Positions 46,801-54,901 of a stretch of DNA of 64,000 nt are shown in pieces. Below the pieces are notes generated by a model. That model worked only from the letters and a program-made list of their open reading frames with translations. It did no database searches and had not been told where the DNA came from. A program made the position numbers and the translations under genes. The DNA comes from Tritrichomonas musculus (taxonomy: Eukaryota; Parabasalia; Tritrichomonadida; Tritrichomonadidae): contig JAPFFF010000023.1 of assembly GCA_039105265.1 (NCBI GenBank), positions 372,001 through 436,000 of the forward strand. Reading direction: 5' to 3'. Numbering within the stretch: position 1 is the stretch's first letter; each line of letters starts with the position of its first letter.

Positions 46801-49719
46801 TCCAATAATAAAAGGCAATCATCGCCAAACATTACAAATAATTATGATAAAAGCATATCAAATAAAAACACTAGCTTTACAGAAAAAGTTCATAATAATA
46901 AAAATAAATCAGAAAACGTTCAAAATAATGAAGAAAAATTGTCTAAAAATACATTTTTTGATAAAATTAGGAAGATATATGTTGGTAATAAGTTATCCAA
47001 GAGTTATGATTCTCATAATGAAATTGGATCTGTTGATACATTTGACTGGGGAGCATTAGAATCGAGCTCTGAATTTAGCTTTGGTTCAGAAATTGAATTT
47101 GAAGAAGCTAGCAAGACATCTCTCTCGATGATTGTTTTTTATTTTGCACAGCTATTGAATGATGACAACATGACAGCTGAGAACTTCAACTTTCTTTTAG
47201 CACGTCTGATGTTCAAGACAAACATCAGCACTCTTCTTATTAACTCATTTCCAGAGATTGCGTCACTTAAGCAAGTCACTTTTGCTTATATTGACGAAAA
47301 CTTCTGGATTTACTTTGTATTGGTCACTTTACTTCTCATTATTGCCGCTCATCTCCTCTTCTTCCAGATCAGATGTCAACAAAGATGGTTCTTTGGAATT
47401 TCTGTCCTCATAAGAAGGGCCATGGCGAAGTATCCAGAACGCTTTATTTACATTGTTGGTGCCATTCTTGAAGACAAGCCGAAATACTTCGATGGTCTTC
47501 CGATTCCGATCGTTGTTCATGACAAGAAAGGGACAATTGTCTATGCAAATCAGATTGTAATGCAGTATACAAAACATACAATGGACCAAACAATCGGACA
47601 GCCTTACAGCGAATTCTTTACAGAAAACAGTACTAAATACACTGATCTAACTTTTTCAATGGAAAAACAGTCGTTCATTAATTTGGATGATAATGATAAG
47701 AAAAAGAGTAAAAATAAGAATCATCACGATAGAAATCAAGATGGTAAAGATAGAAGTGATAATGAAGATGATGATAATCTTGATGATCTTGGTAATGATC
47801 AGAGTGAAGATAAAAATGATGTTTATAACCCTGATTACTATGATTTGATCATTCTTAGAGATACTTCAAAGTTCTTAGAGCTTCAAAAAACATATAATGA
47901 TTTGAAAGAAAGAGTGACACCTGATTTAGGCAAAATTCCCAGCAGAGGAAGGCTTATTTTCATTGAATGTCGCTTCAAAACTGAGTCAATGAAGCCAGAC
48001 TCAGTTTTTTCAAAGATTGAAAACATATCGCTTAAATACAAAGAGAAAAAAAGTGATAAAAAGATCGAAAGCATCAACAAGCATTTCAATATGAACATAT
48101 CTTTATCGTCCGACGATGTTAATGACGATGATGATGATGATAATAGTAAAAGTGCCACTGAAAACGATAAAGAAAAATTCTTCGACTTTAAAGATGAAAA
48201 TGGCGATCATAACGATAGATGTATAACTGTTATTTCATGTGGGGCTTCATACTTGACTGCGATTGCACGTATCGGCTGCGAAGAGGAAGCGATTCGCTTT
48301 GTTCTCGACTTAAGTTCCGATGTATTCATGAATTTCCGCGCCTCGATCACAGAAGGCGTCGGGACTGTCTTCGGACTGCTCGAAGGAGGCTCATTGGTCG
48401 TTGTTGCAGGCGATGTCTCAAGGAGGGCAACGGAAGCCAACCTCTGCGGCCTCTGGGGGAGGATTTACATCGATTACAGCCTGATTGAACGATCGGGAAT
48501 CGAAAATGAGCTTAAAAATGAAGAACTCGAAAAGGACGAGAAAAGTGCCACCGACAATAATTCGGGCCCCTTGAAAATAAACGCCGGAAAGTTCATGATA
48601 AACTCGCAGCCGAGATTCCCAGGACTCTCGCCTTCAAGCCCGTCTCATGGCCCGGGCAAGGCTCCTCCTTCACAGCTCCAGCCAAAGCTGCCTTCTCAGC
48701 AACTCTTGCCAAGGCAGGGTGAGAGTCCTGCAGAGAATGTTCCCAAGCTGCCAACTCCCTCTGGACAGGTCAAAAGCTTCCTTGGTAAAGCACAGAACCT
48801 TCCTGCTTCAATCTTGCCAGAACAAAACGAGAATCCTGCAGAGAATCAGCCAAAGCTGCCAACTCCCTCTGGGCAGGTCAAAAGCTTCCTTGGCAAACAG
48901 CAAAATCTTCCTACATCGATTTTGCCAGATCAAACAGAGAATGTTCCTAAGCTGCCGACTCCCTCTGGGCAGGTCAAAAGCTTTCTTGGTAAAGCACAGA
49001 GCTTTCCTGCTTCAATCTTGCCAGAACAAAACGAGAATCCTGCAGAGAATCAGCCAAAGCTGCCAACTCCCTCTGGACAAGTCAAGAGCTTCCTTGGGAA
49101 ACAGCAGAACCTTCCTTCTTCAATCTTGCCAGATAGGGCAGAAGATCAGCCAAAGCTACCAACTCCCTCTGGGCAGGTCAAGAGCTTCCTTGGTGGTTCT
49201 CAGAACCTTCCTTCATCAATCTTGCCAGAACAGACAGAGAATCCTGCAGAGAATGTTCCAAAGCTGCCGACTCCCTCTGGACAAGTCAGAAGCTTCCTTG
49301 GGAAAGCACAGAACCTTCCTGCTTCGATTTTGCCAGAACAGACGGAGAATCAGCCAAAGCTGCCTCCTGGCATCCCCGGTCAGGCCAAGAGTCTCCTTGG
49401 CAATCCGCAGAATCTTCCTTCTTCAATCCCGCCAAGGCAGGCGGAGAATCCTGCGCAGAACGTTCCTAAGCTGCCTTCTGGCTTCCCCGGTCAGGCCAAG
49501 AGTCTCCTTGGCAATGCCCCAAAGAATCCTCCTGAGAATGCTCCAAAGGCAGGAGGGGCTCCTCCTTCCGCTGCAGCTGCCCCCAATCCACAGGCGGGCA
49601 AGTTTGGGCTTGCGAAATTCGGTCTCGGATTCGGACTCGGCAAATCGGTGTCGGCGCCAGCAATGCCAAAGCTAAAGAAATCGCTTATTGTATCAATATC
49701 ACCACTTTCAAAGTTATAG
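43843..49719 (+). CDS. Multi-membrane PAS protein with degenerate nucleotide-cyclase domain and Pro-rich repeat tail
   Basis: 1958 residues. About eight hydrophobic segments fill residues 40-330, with more near 585-605, 745-770, 800-830 and 1150-1175, leaving soluble loops. A PAS domain follows at about 1215-1275 (DGLPIPIVVHDKKGTIVYAN ... GQPYSEFF). Residues about 1455-1555 (ITVISCGASYLTAIARI ... FRASITEGVGTVFGLLEGGS ... VVAGDVSRRATEANLCGLWG) match the second half of a class III cyclase (GI-x-x-GxV-x-G-x-xG ... GD-x-x-N-x-A-x-x-x). The catalytic N-x-x-x-R and metal-binding Asp are not evident, so it is probably a pseudo-cyclase. This membrane/PAS/cyclase plan is a large family in trichomonads. 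Residues about 1600-1910 are tandem Pro-rich repeats. Codons turn GC-rich after about 48.2 kb. Confidence 0.8.
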   Translation: MYSDDSNSKKSNENTLGKFLYSLYPDEDDEKSQAYSFPFHFFQDILVKSVLSSSYEFLFRTIFYITFDFFIVFSAPRVPWFESFFPDKEPLTYSYITSKVALQVVSALVIILVFNIILLQWVLFVTYDPIQHLSEKSATFLHITFYYLPPLISILLGFLFGCLLLLNSTADMTTSYCTILSIFTSIAFIFFTISYLIYCTFTRYSLLIRRGLFSTWEPPYSIASLVIFFIITASLPFISSSFRKSCTIFALIALIWSLSMIYSRQKSVYLSSIAYFIEIKVVFDGIFFSVLTLINIWVDIPFHYTLIIMQVLFFTSFFVSAVMSSSAYLSVRSSFHEDGSINQANFPNSISCITAIRISLNFSMKTFIQHDFLKWMVKNRFSSDLVPDIVRLNLVLKNNLNDFQIPAASFGPLELISLKFLAFQVRQYEKFILGSPDHPSISYAIEEARRLMQIVENVSNDFWTNRDYEQLSIAEYGKKVFRNSCFIRNSALSYPHSTDIQNLWLDYCKLTVRTPSKAIIKSVHEFTYIENPGNTIYLFLNQELPEDFDIRSSKRIDSTTEHFISSYVESAIKPISNFYRIVPFLILLIGIFFSVFFAFRANRAFTMFSNNVKLLTLSLSMCIDSLNSADLLVQLPSVNFISKTLQISLDAAAAFRSDIFVSNPIYQDINSYMSLFDPFDFDINYSFCPKFTLGLMIIFDYPEINENIFTCHVLWTAAYASQINEIAQKKYTHFAPFYTSHDKSKINADEIQGIIVVIIALIFIIAFIIITLHQRKKIKKLILAIENIVAMNNEICERGEPYIGFSAYIYFLLIFLLITILFLYFIIYVFPIRSLENKMIKLANQTMLVANVCRYSTIAMSSSIIEVGLKQQLNDDSNNIDDPSNRTMNLDFENLTLINRFIIAIQKCRRMFVKNLIDEANAVTLCGLDDILVSATNWIPSSSSIEVAASQQSVDQIKSKIIQNNNNNNKSRKITSYNKNKSFKIISNNKRQSSPNITNNYDKSISNKNTSFTEKVHNNKNKSENVQNNEEKLSKNTFFDKIRKIYVGNKLSKSYDSHNEIGSVDTFDWGALESSSEFSFGSEIEFEEASKTSLSMIVFYFAQLLNDDNMTAENFNFLLARLMFKTNISTLLINSFPEIASLKQVTFAYIDENFWIYFVLVTLLLIIAAHLLFFQIRCQQRWFFGISVLIRRAMAKYPERFIYIVGAILEDKPKYFDGLPIPIVVHDKKGTIVYANQIVMQYTKHTMDQTIGQPYSEFFTENSTKYTDLTFSMEKQSFINLDDNDKKKSKNKNHHDRNQDGKDRSDNEDDDNLDDLGNDQSEDKNDVYNPDYYDLIILRDTSKFLELQKTYNDLKERVTPDLGKIPSRGRLIFIECRFKTESMKPDSVFSKIENISLKYKEKKSDKKIESINKHFNMNISLSSDDVNDDDDDDNSKSATENDKEKFFDFKDENGDHNDRCITVISCGASYLTAIARIGCEEEAIRFVLDLSSDVFMNFRASITEGVGTVFGLLEGGSLVVVAGDVSRRATEANLCGLWGRIYIDYSLIERSGIENELKNEELEKDEKSATDNNSGPLKINAGKFMINSQPRFPGLSPSSPSHGPGKAPPSQLQPKLPSQQLLPRQGESPAENVPKLPTPSGQVKSFLGKAQNLPASILPEQNENPAENQPKLPTPSGQVKSFLGKQQNLPTSILPDQTENVPKLPTPSGQVKSFLGKAQSFPASILPEQNENPAENQPKLPTPSGQVKSFLGKQQNLPSSILPDRAEDQPKLPTPSGQVKSFLGGSQNLPSSILPEQTENPAENVPKLPTPSGQVRSFLGKAQNLPASILPEQTENQPKLPPGIPGQAKSLLGNPQNLPSSIPPRQAENPAQNVPKLPSGFPGQAKSLLGNAPKNPPENAPKAGGAPPSAAAAPNPQAGKFGLAKFGLGFGLGKSVSAPAMPKLKKSLIVSISPLSKL
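48731..49540 (+). repeat. Coding tandem repeats, about 90-105 bp unit, Pro-rich
   Basis: About nine units encode PKLPTPSGQVKSFLGKAQNL followed by PASILPEQNENPAENQ, with variants (two late units read PG(I/F)PGQAKSLLGN). Unit lengths differ because the ENPAEN part is present or absent. DNA copies are highly similar, indicating recent expansion, and this makes long open frames in the other reading frames that are not genes. The KSFLG motif with flanking Pro could be a repeated docking site; this is inference. Confidence 0.85.
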
Positions 49720-50135
49720 ATGATAGAGAAAAAAAATATTTATTGTTTATTGTTTATTTGTAAATTATATTATGATAATGAATTTATTTTAATTATAATA
49801 TTGAAATTGAGTTTTATCTTTTATTTGCAATATAAACTTAATTTAACTTGTGTGTGCGTTTAATGCTGATTGGACAGTATTATTTTAACTTATTTGAATA
49901 CCAGCTTTGAGAATATTTTGGATCAAAAATCAACCAAAGTAAAAAGTATAAATTTATTATGTAATTGATTACATATCATGATAAATTTCAAAGATGATTA
50001 TATTTTTTTACTTTTATTGATTTAAATGCAGAAATACGATATTTTTTTTCTTTCATATATTTATTAAGAAACGATCATCTTTTCAATATAAATCAAAGAT
50101 TTTTGAGAGAAAAGACCGTTTAATAATAATAATAA
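49720..50135. other. AT-rich spacer
   Basis: Between two + strand genes. AT-rich, ending with a short AAT microsatellite directly before the bromodomain gene ATG. No gene or structured repeat. Confidence 0.4.
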
Positions 50136-50807
50136 ATGGACAAAAGAGAAATTTCATATTGTATTAAAATATTAGAAAATCTTATAGATAAGCCATGTGC
50201 AAAGCCATTTGTGAATCCAATTGATGACAAAGAAGAGGGATGTGAATTGTATTATAAACGAATTAAAAGTCCAATTTTTCTTTCGACCATTCAAGAAAAG
50301 CTTCTTACAAATGAATACTCTAGTCTTGATGACATAAAACATGATATTTCTGTAATTATTAAAAATACTGAAAGGTTCTTTGGTAAAAATAATTATCAAT
50401 CATCAATGGCTCATGAAATGGAAAAACAATTTTCTCGCCTTATTGAAAAAGAAGAATATAATGATCAGAAAGTTTGGATAACCAAAATTGCGGAATTGCA
50501 AGAAAGAGTTGAAAATATTATTCAAAATGCACCACCTATCGTCAAATCACAATGCAAGACAATATCATCTGTTCCAGCTCTGCCTCCTATGAGAAAAGAT
50601 GAAATAGATAACTTTATAAAAATCACAGGTCAACTAACTGATAAAAAAGATGTCCATAAAATGCTACAGATTATATTAGATTTGCAGCCGGAGATTCAAA
50701 TAACATCAAAAGAGATGGAAATAGACATTAGTCTTCTTGATAATGGAACGCGATGGATGATTCAAGATTATGCTGAAAGAAGACTCAAAGAATTAGGACT
50801 TGAATAA
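50136..50807 (+). CDS. Small BET-like bromodomain protein (bromodomain plus NET-like end)
   Basis: Residues 5-105 form a bromodomain: CIKILENLIDKPCAKPFVNP (helix Z and ZA loop), DDKEEGCELYYKRIKSPIFL (the YY before the I-K-x-P-hydrophobic-x-L block), TIQEKLLTNEYSSLDDIKHD and NTERFFGKN, where the acetyl-lysine Asn would fall in KNTERFFGKNN. Residues about 145-223 resemble the extra-terminal NET domain (MRKDEIDNFIKITGQLTDKK ... MLQIILDLQPEIQ ... EMEIDISLLDNGTRWMIQDY). BET proteins read acetylated histones and recruit transcription or chromatin factors in the nucleus. At 223 residues this is one bromodomain plus NET, much shorter than animal BETs with two, but single-bromodomain BET-like proteins are common in protists. 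Confidence 0.8.
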   Translation: MDKREISYCIKILENLIDKPCAKPFVNPIDDKEEGCELYYKRIKSPIFLSTIQEKLLTNEYSSLDDIKHDISVIIKNTERFFGKNNYQSSMAHEMEKQFSRLIEKEEYNDQKVWITKIAELQERVENIIQNAPPIVKSQCKTISSVPALPPMRKDEIDNFIKITGQLTDKKDVHKMLQIILDLQPEIQITSKEMEIDISLLDNGTRWMIQDYAERRLKELGLE

Positions 50808-51096
50808 CCAAATTAAGTGTTTTGTTATATTATATATTATTAAATGGGTTTATAATACTTTACTATATTTTAAATTTAAACAATATCTTATTAAAGAAAT
50901 AAATAAATAAAGTCATATAAACAAAAGGTAATGCAATTGCTTCACCTATTTGCTTTTTAAATTAAATAAGTACTCAATGCTTTTACTAATTTAAAAATTT
51001 TGAGTTTGAATTGAAATCTATGAATTTACATGTAAATTCAAAAGCGTAAAAAAGAAGAAATTAACTTATGAAAATTGTTGGATTTTACAGTATATT

Positions 51097-52179
51097 TTAG
51101 GCAAAATCAATTGCATCATCATATTGAGTTTTGGTAATTGAGCATAGATCAGTGGAAAGTTTTAATTTCGTTTCAGGTTGTTCGGAAAGAGATGCATCTC
51201 TCTCTTCTACTGGCGCAGGTTCTGGTGGTGGAGATTGGGGTTGAGCAGGTTGTGTAGGTGGAGAATAATATTGTTGTTGAACGGGTTTAGCTGGTGGTAA
51301 TTTGTATTCTTGTGCAGGAGAATCGAAATCGAGTAAAGAAGGTTGTTGCTGTTGTTGGTATTGTTGAGATTGAAATTGTTGTTGTTGCATTTGATATGGT
51401 GGAGGTGATGTCGGTTGCTGTGTTTGAAATTGTTGCTGTTTCTGAAATAGAGAAAACTGTTGTTCTGGGCTAGCTGGTTGTTGAAGTCCGGAATTTGAAC
51501 CGTTCTTGAAAGGGTTTGAAATTGGTTGGAAAGGAATATCATCGTCGTCATCTTTTGGTACAGATCTTGATTGCATTGATCCTTGTGAACCTTGTTGTTG
51601 TCTTTGTTTTTCCATAAGTGATGCGTTTGAGTTTGCATAAGGATTAACTGGAAGTTGTGCATTTTCAAGAAATACGACTGGTTCAGGATCGTTGTCCTCT
51701 GGAGGTGGAGCAGGTCTATGAAACTGACGGTTACCATAAGATTCTATTCCAAAACTGTTTGCATCTGGAAGTGGAGCTTCGTACATTAAGAAGTCGTATA
51801 TTGCAGCTGCCATAAGGTGGATTTGATCACGGAAAAGAACTCTTTTATCTCCAAAAGAAAGATAAAGAATTGACTGAATCTCTGGGACCAAGGCACGACA
51901 AACATGAATATAGTTCTGATTATTTGTCTTTAATAAAGAAAACATTATTAATAAAGCTTTATAGACAGGTTTAGGATGAGATCCATGCTCATCAAATTCA
52001 CGGAGAAGTTGAGTAATGACAACAGCGCAGTCGAGAGGGTTATTTCCAATAGAATTAAGTGTTTGAATTGTATTTGGCGTTACTGTTAAATTCTGTGTAG
52101 AAACGGCTTCTTTGATGATCTTTTCGATTCTTTGGTTTCTTAATTCTGGAATGTCAAAGGGTGATCTTTCTGAAAACAT
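51097..52179 (-). CDS. Epsin-like ENTH/ANTH adaptor with clathrin and EH motifs
   Basis: The N-terminal about 140 residues (SPFDIPELRNQRIEKIIKEA ... LDCAVVITQLLREFDEHGSH ... PVYKALLIMFSLLKTNNQNY ... FRDQIHLMAAAIYDFLMY) show the helical ENTH pattern with the YKAL/LL block. The rest is Pro/Gln-rich and disordered, with an SNPFKNG segment (NPF, EH-domain ligand) near 230 and SLLDFDSP near 285, a textbook clathrin box (LLDFD). A NPYANS motif occurs earlier. Such proteins link phosphoinositide membranes to clathrin in endocytosis. The ENTH versus ANTH choice is uncertain because the membrane-binding residues are not clear. CAG/CAA repeats in the Gln-rich part create long frames on the same strand that are not genes. 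Confidence 0.7.
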   Translation of the reverse strand: MFSERSPFDIPELRNQRIEKIIKEAVSTQNLTVTPNTIQTLNSIGNNPLDCAVVITQLLREFDEHGSHPKPVYKALLIMFSLLKTNNQNYIHVCRALVPEIQSILYLSFGDKRVLFRDQIHLMAAAIYDFLMYEAPLPDANSFGIESYGNRQFHRPAPPPEDNDPEPVVFLENAQLPVNPYANSNASLMEKQRQQQGSQGSMQSRSVPKDDDDDIPFQPISNPFKNGSNSGLQQPASPEQQFSLFQKQQQFQTQQPTSPPPYQMQQQQFQSQQYQQQQQPSLLDFDSPAQEYKLPPAKPVQQQYYSPPTQPAQPQSPPPEPAPVEERDASLSEQPETKLKLSTDLCSITKTQYDDAIDFA

Positions 52180-52550
52180 CTATAAGGTTTTTTTTATGCT
52201 ATAAATTGAAAAGATTATTTTTTATATTAAATTGAAAAAGGTGATATGATTCGATCAATAAAAAAATTCAATTTTTTTTTATCGGTATATATAAAAAAGA
52301 TTAAACATTTAACGGTTTATGCATATACCACTTTTTCATAGGAAATTTTAATTTTCAATTTATCTTATCCTATATATAATAAGAGTTCATTTTGAACATA
52401 GGCTTAAAAAAATCAGAATAATATCAGTATATCAAATCTATCATTTAAAAAATCCTATCTCTAATATATAAAGAGTTTTTATTCAAAAATGATTAAAATA
52501 TAATATTTTTTAACTTTTTGAGAGCGAAAAGGTGGATGAAAAAAAATCAC
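52180..52550. other. AT-rich spacer before the satellite
   Basis: Contains the promoter region of the minus-strand epsin-like gene. AT-rich with no gene; no clear Inr close to the start. Confidence 0.4.
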
Positions 52551-53150
52551 TTCAGGTGGAAAACCACTATTTACCAATTTAGCCTTCCACCTGCGGCTAT
52601 CGCTTCTCAGCTGCAGGTGGAAGTAAAGAAATAAGGAAACCAAGTTTCCACCTGCGGCTGAGCTGCGACAGCTGCAGGTGGAAGTAATTACTTAAATGTA
52701 CCATTTCAAACTTCCACCTGCAGCTATCGCAACTTAGCTGCAGGTGGAACTAATTACGCGAATTGAACTTCCACCTGCAGCTAAACTGCGATAGCTTCAG
52801 GTGGAAGTAATTACTTAAATGTACCATTTCAAACTTCCACCTGCAGCTATCGCAACTTAGCTGCAGGTGGAACTAATTACGCGAATTGAACTTCCACCTG
52901 CAGCTAAACTGCGATAGCTTCAGGTGGAAGTAATTACTTAAATGTACCATTTCAAACTTCCACCTGCAGCTATCGCAACTTAGTTGCAGGTGGAACTAAT
53001 TACGCGAATTGAACTTCCACCTGCAGCTAAACTGCGATAGCTTCAGGTGGAAGTAATTACTTAAATGTACCATTTCAAACTTCCACCTGCAGCTATCGCA
53101 ACTTAGTTGCAGGTGGAACTAATTACGCTAATTAAACTTCCACCTGCAAC
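52551..53150. repeat. 123-bp double-hairpin satellite
   Basis: GC-rich array in AT-rich DNA. Units start at 52711, 52834, 52957 and 53080 (period exactly 123 bp, last one partial), preceded by a diverged unit from 52584. Each unit holds two hairpins. Hairpin 1 has a 14-bp perfect stem TTCCACCTGCAGCT with loop ATCGCAACTT; hairpin 2 has a 15-bp stem with one mismatch and loop AAACTGCGAT. Loop 1 contains ATCGCA and loop 2 contains TGCGAT, which are complementary. Spacers are CTAATTACGCGAATTGAA and TAATTACTTAAATGTACC plus ATTTCAAA. The CACCTG/CAGGTG core occurs about 20 times. From 52984 the stem shows C to T (AGTTGC), which keeps a G-T pair. Not coding. Confidence 0.9.
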
Positions 53151-53217
53151 TAAAAGTTTTAAATATTTTTTTATTTATATTATTTTTCTTTTTTTATTTG
53201 TTCAAAATATTTTTTTT

Positions 53218-54167
53218 AAAAGGGTTCGACCTTTGGCGGTTATCAAATTCTAAAATTATAAAAAATTATTAATAAATAATATTGGCATTATCAATAACAT
53301 GATGCAATTTTAAATATGAAGCCGATTCTATTAGCCAAAATAGAGATATTTCACTAAAAAAAATAAAAACAGAAAAAGTTTAACTTTTGAAAGGAGAAAT
53401 TATTTTTGAGTTCTTATCTAATTTCCACCATTCAAAGAGATTTTGGGAATTTGTAAATATCCAAATATATAAATATTTTGTAACATTTATGTCATATATT
53501 CTTTTTTTATAATTTTATTTACATCTTTTAAATTAATTAAAAAGTAATTAATTAAATATCAAGTAAGATAAATTTATTTATGAAAAATAAAATTGAATTA
53601 ATACGTTATTATAATTATTTCTCAATTGTGATATACATATAAACTGAGTAAAAATGTAAATTAATATTTTATAATAATATATATATAATTTATATTATAT
53701 ATAATAAATATATTATCATTAATATGATGATATAACTAATATATTATCCAAATAATAAGTATTTGTTAATAAATATAATATTTTTTCAAAATTCTGATAT
53801 TATCAAAATAATTTTTTCAAAAACTAGCATTTAATTCAATTATTAATTCAAAATTTTTATTTATAAAAAACAATAATTTCTTGAATATCAATAATATAAT
53901 TTGTTAAAAATTATTATTATGTTTCAAGTTATATATAAATAATGTAAATAATAAATCATTTAAGAAAAAGCCTCAAATATCATAATAAAAACACTTATTT
54001 TAATGATTTATGGAATAAATAACAAATTTTTTGTTTTTTAAGATATATTAAATGAATATAGATTTTATCAGATATTGATTTAAGAATTTATTAAATAGAA
54101 AGAATATTTAATTTTTAAGATATTATTATTTTTCAATCATAAAAAAATTGAGAGAGTCGACCCCTTT
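53218..54167 (-). mobile_element. Element X, copy 2 (uninterrupted, 950 bp)
   Basis: Inverse orientation to X1. Termini are AAAAGGGTTCGACCTTTGGC (from 53218) and GAGAGAGTCGACCCCTTT (to 54167), with imperfect inverted ends AAA(A)GGG(G/T)TCGAC. The flanks are runs of T, so an 8-bp target duplication TTTTTTTT is possible but not provable. Matches X1 over its whole length, including GAAGCCGATTCTATTAGCC (X1: GGCTAATAGAATCGGCTTC at 41574) and the AATAATATCTTAAAAA block near the other end. At about 54010-54030 it shows the unfilled target into which the MULE inserted in X1. No ORF. Superfamily unknown. Confidence 0.8.
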
Positions 54168-54901
54168 TTTTTTTTTTAAATTATTTAACATAGGACACTT
54201 TTTGAGCGAAGCTCAAAAAGTGGCCATTCTTGTTTAAAATAGCCTATATTGAAATAAAAAAGCAAATAAATAAAAACTATTCATTGTATTTATTAAGATG
54301 ATATACACCAATTGATGATGTAAATAAAAACAAATTTCTCATCATTCAAGGTTAAATAAATGATCGTCATAGGTGAAAAAACGAGCGAAGCATTAAAAAA
54401 TACTCTGAATAATTCAAATAGCAATTATAATGTTTCATTATGTTTATGATAATCAAAAAAAAATAATTTTTGTGTAAATGATAATTGTTGTCTAGCATTG
54501 GAACCAATAGAAAGTTAGTTATTTAAAGTTTGTCCTATACTTTTATACAAAGCAAATAAATATTATAAAGACAGGTAGTCGCAATGCTTAAATAGCAAAA
54601 CAATTCTAAGAAAATATGTAATTGGTTAGGGTTCTGTTGTGTTTTATTATTATTATTATTATTATTATTTTATTTTATTTTGCTTATCTTGATGAAAATT
54701 AAATTATTTGTCTTGAGTAATTTTAAATGTAAAAAAATGATAATATTTCATTGCTAGGATTTGCAGCAAGTATTTGATATAAATAAAATAGTAGTGATGA
54801 CTGAAACTTCATGATTGCTATCATTTATGATGATATTTGGTCTGACTATTTCGGTTTCATTTTGGTATTAAAAAAAATCAGACTGCAAGTTCAAACAAAA
54901 T
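54168..54901. other. Spacer with a perfect hairpin and a TTA microsatellite
   Basis: CACTTTTTGAGC-GAA-GCTCAAAAAGTG at 54191-54217 is a perfect 12-bp stem with a 3-nt loop. A (TTA)n run with a (TTTTA)n end lies at 54644-54682. The remainder is AT-rich and carries the promoter of the phosphotransferase gene; TTCAAACA stands just before its ATG. No gene. Confidence 0.6.

Noticed and set aside
48647-49675. 342-codon + strand ORF overlapping the cyclase-like gene
   Set aside because: It is the shifted frame of the Pro-rich repeats; the frame in register continues a 1958-codon protein with recognisable domains.
51207-51737. 176-codon minus-strand ORF
   Set aside because: A shifted frame of the Gln-rich tail of the epsin-like gene, His/Asn/Leu-rich.
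52551-53150. CRISPR-like array
   Set aside because: Units are tandem with identical spacers, each made of paired hairpins, and the genome is eukaryotic.
32750-54167. A 21-kb Maverick/Polinton with inverted ends AAAGGGGTCGAC
   Set aside because: The inverted ends belong to two separate copies of element X with their own second ends and flanking duplications, and the interval contains ordinary host genes rather than Maverick genes.
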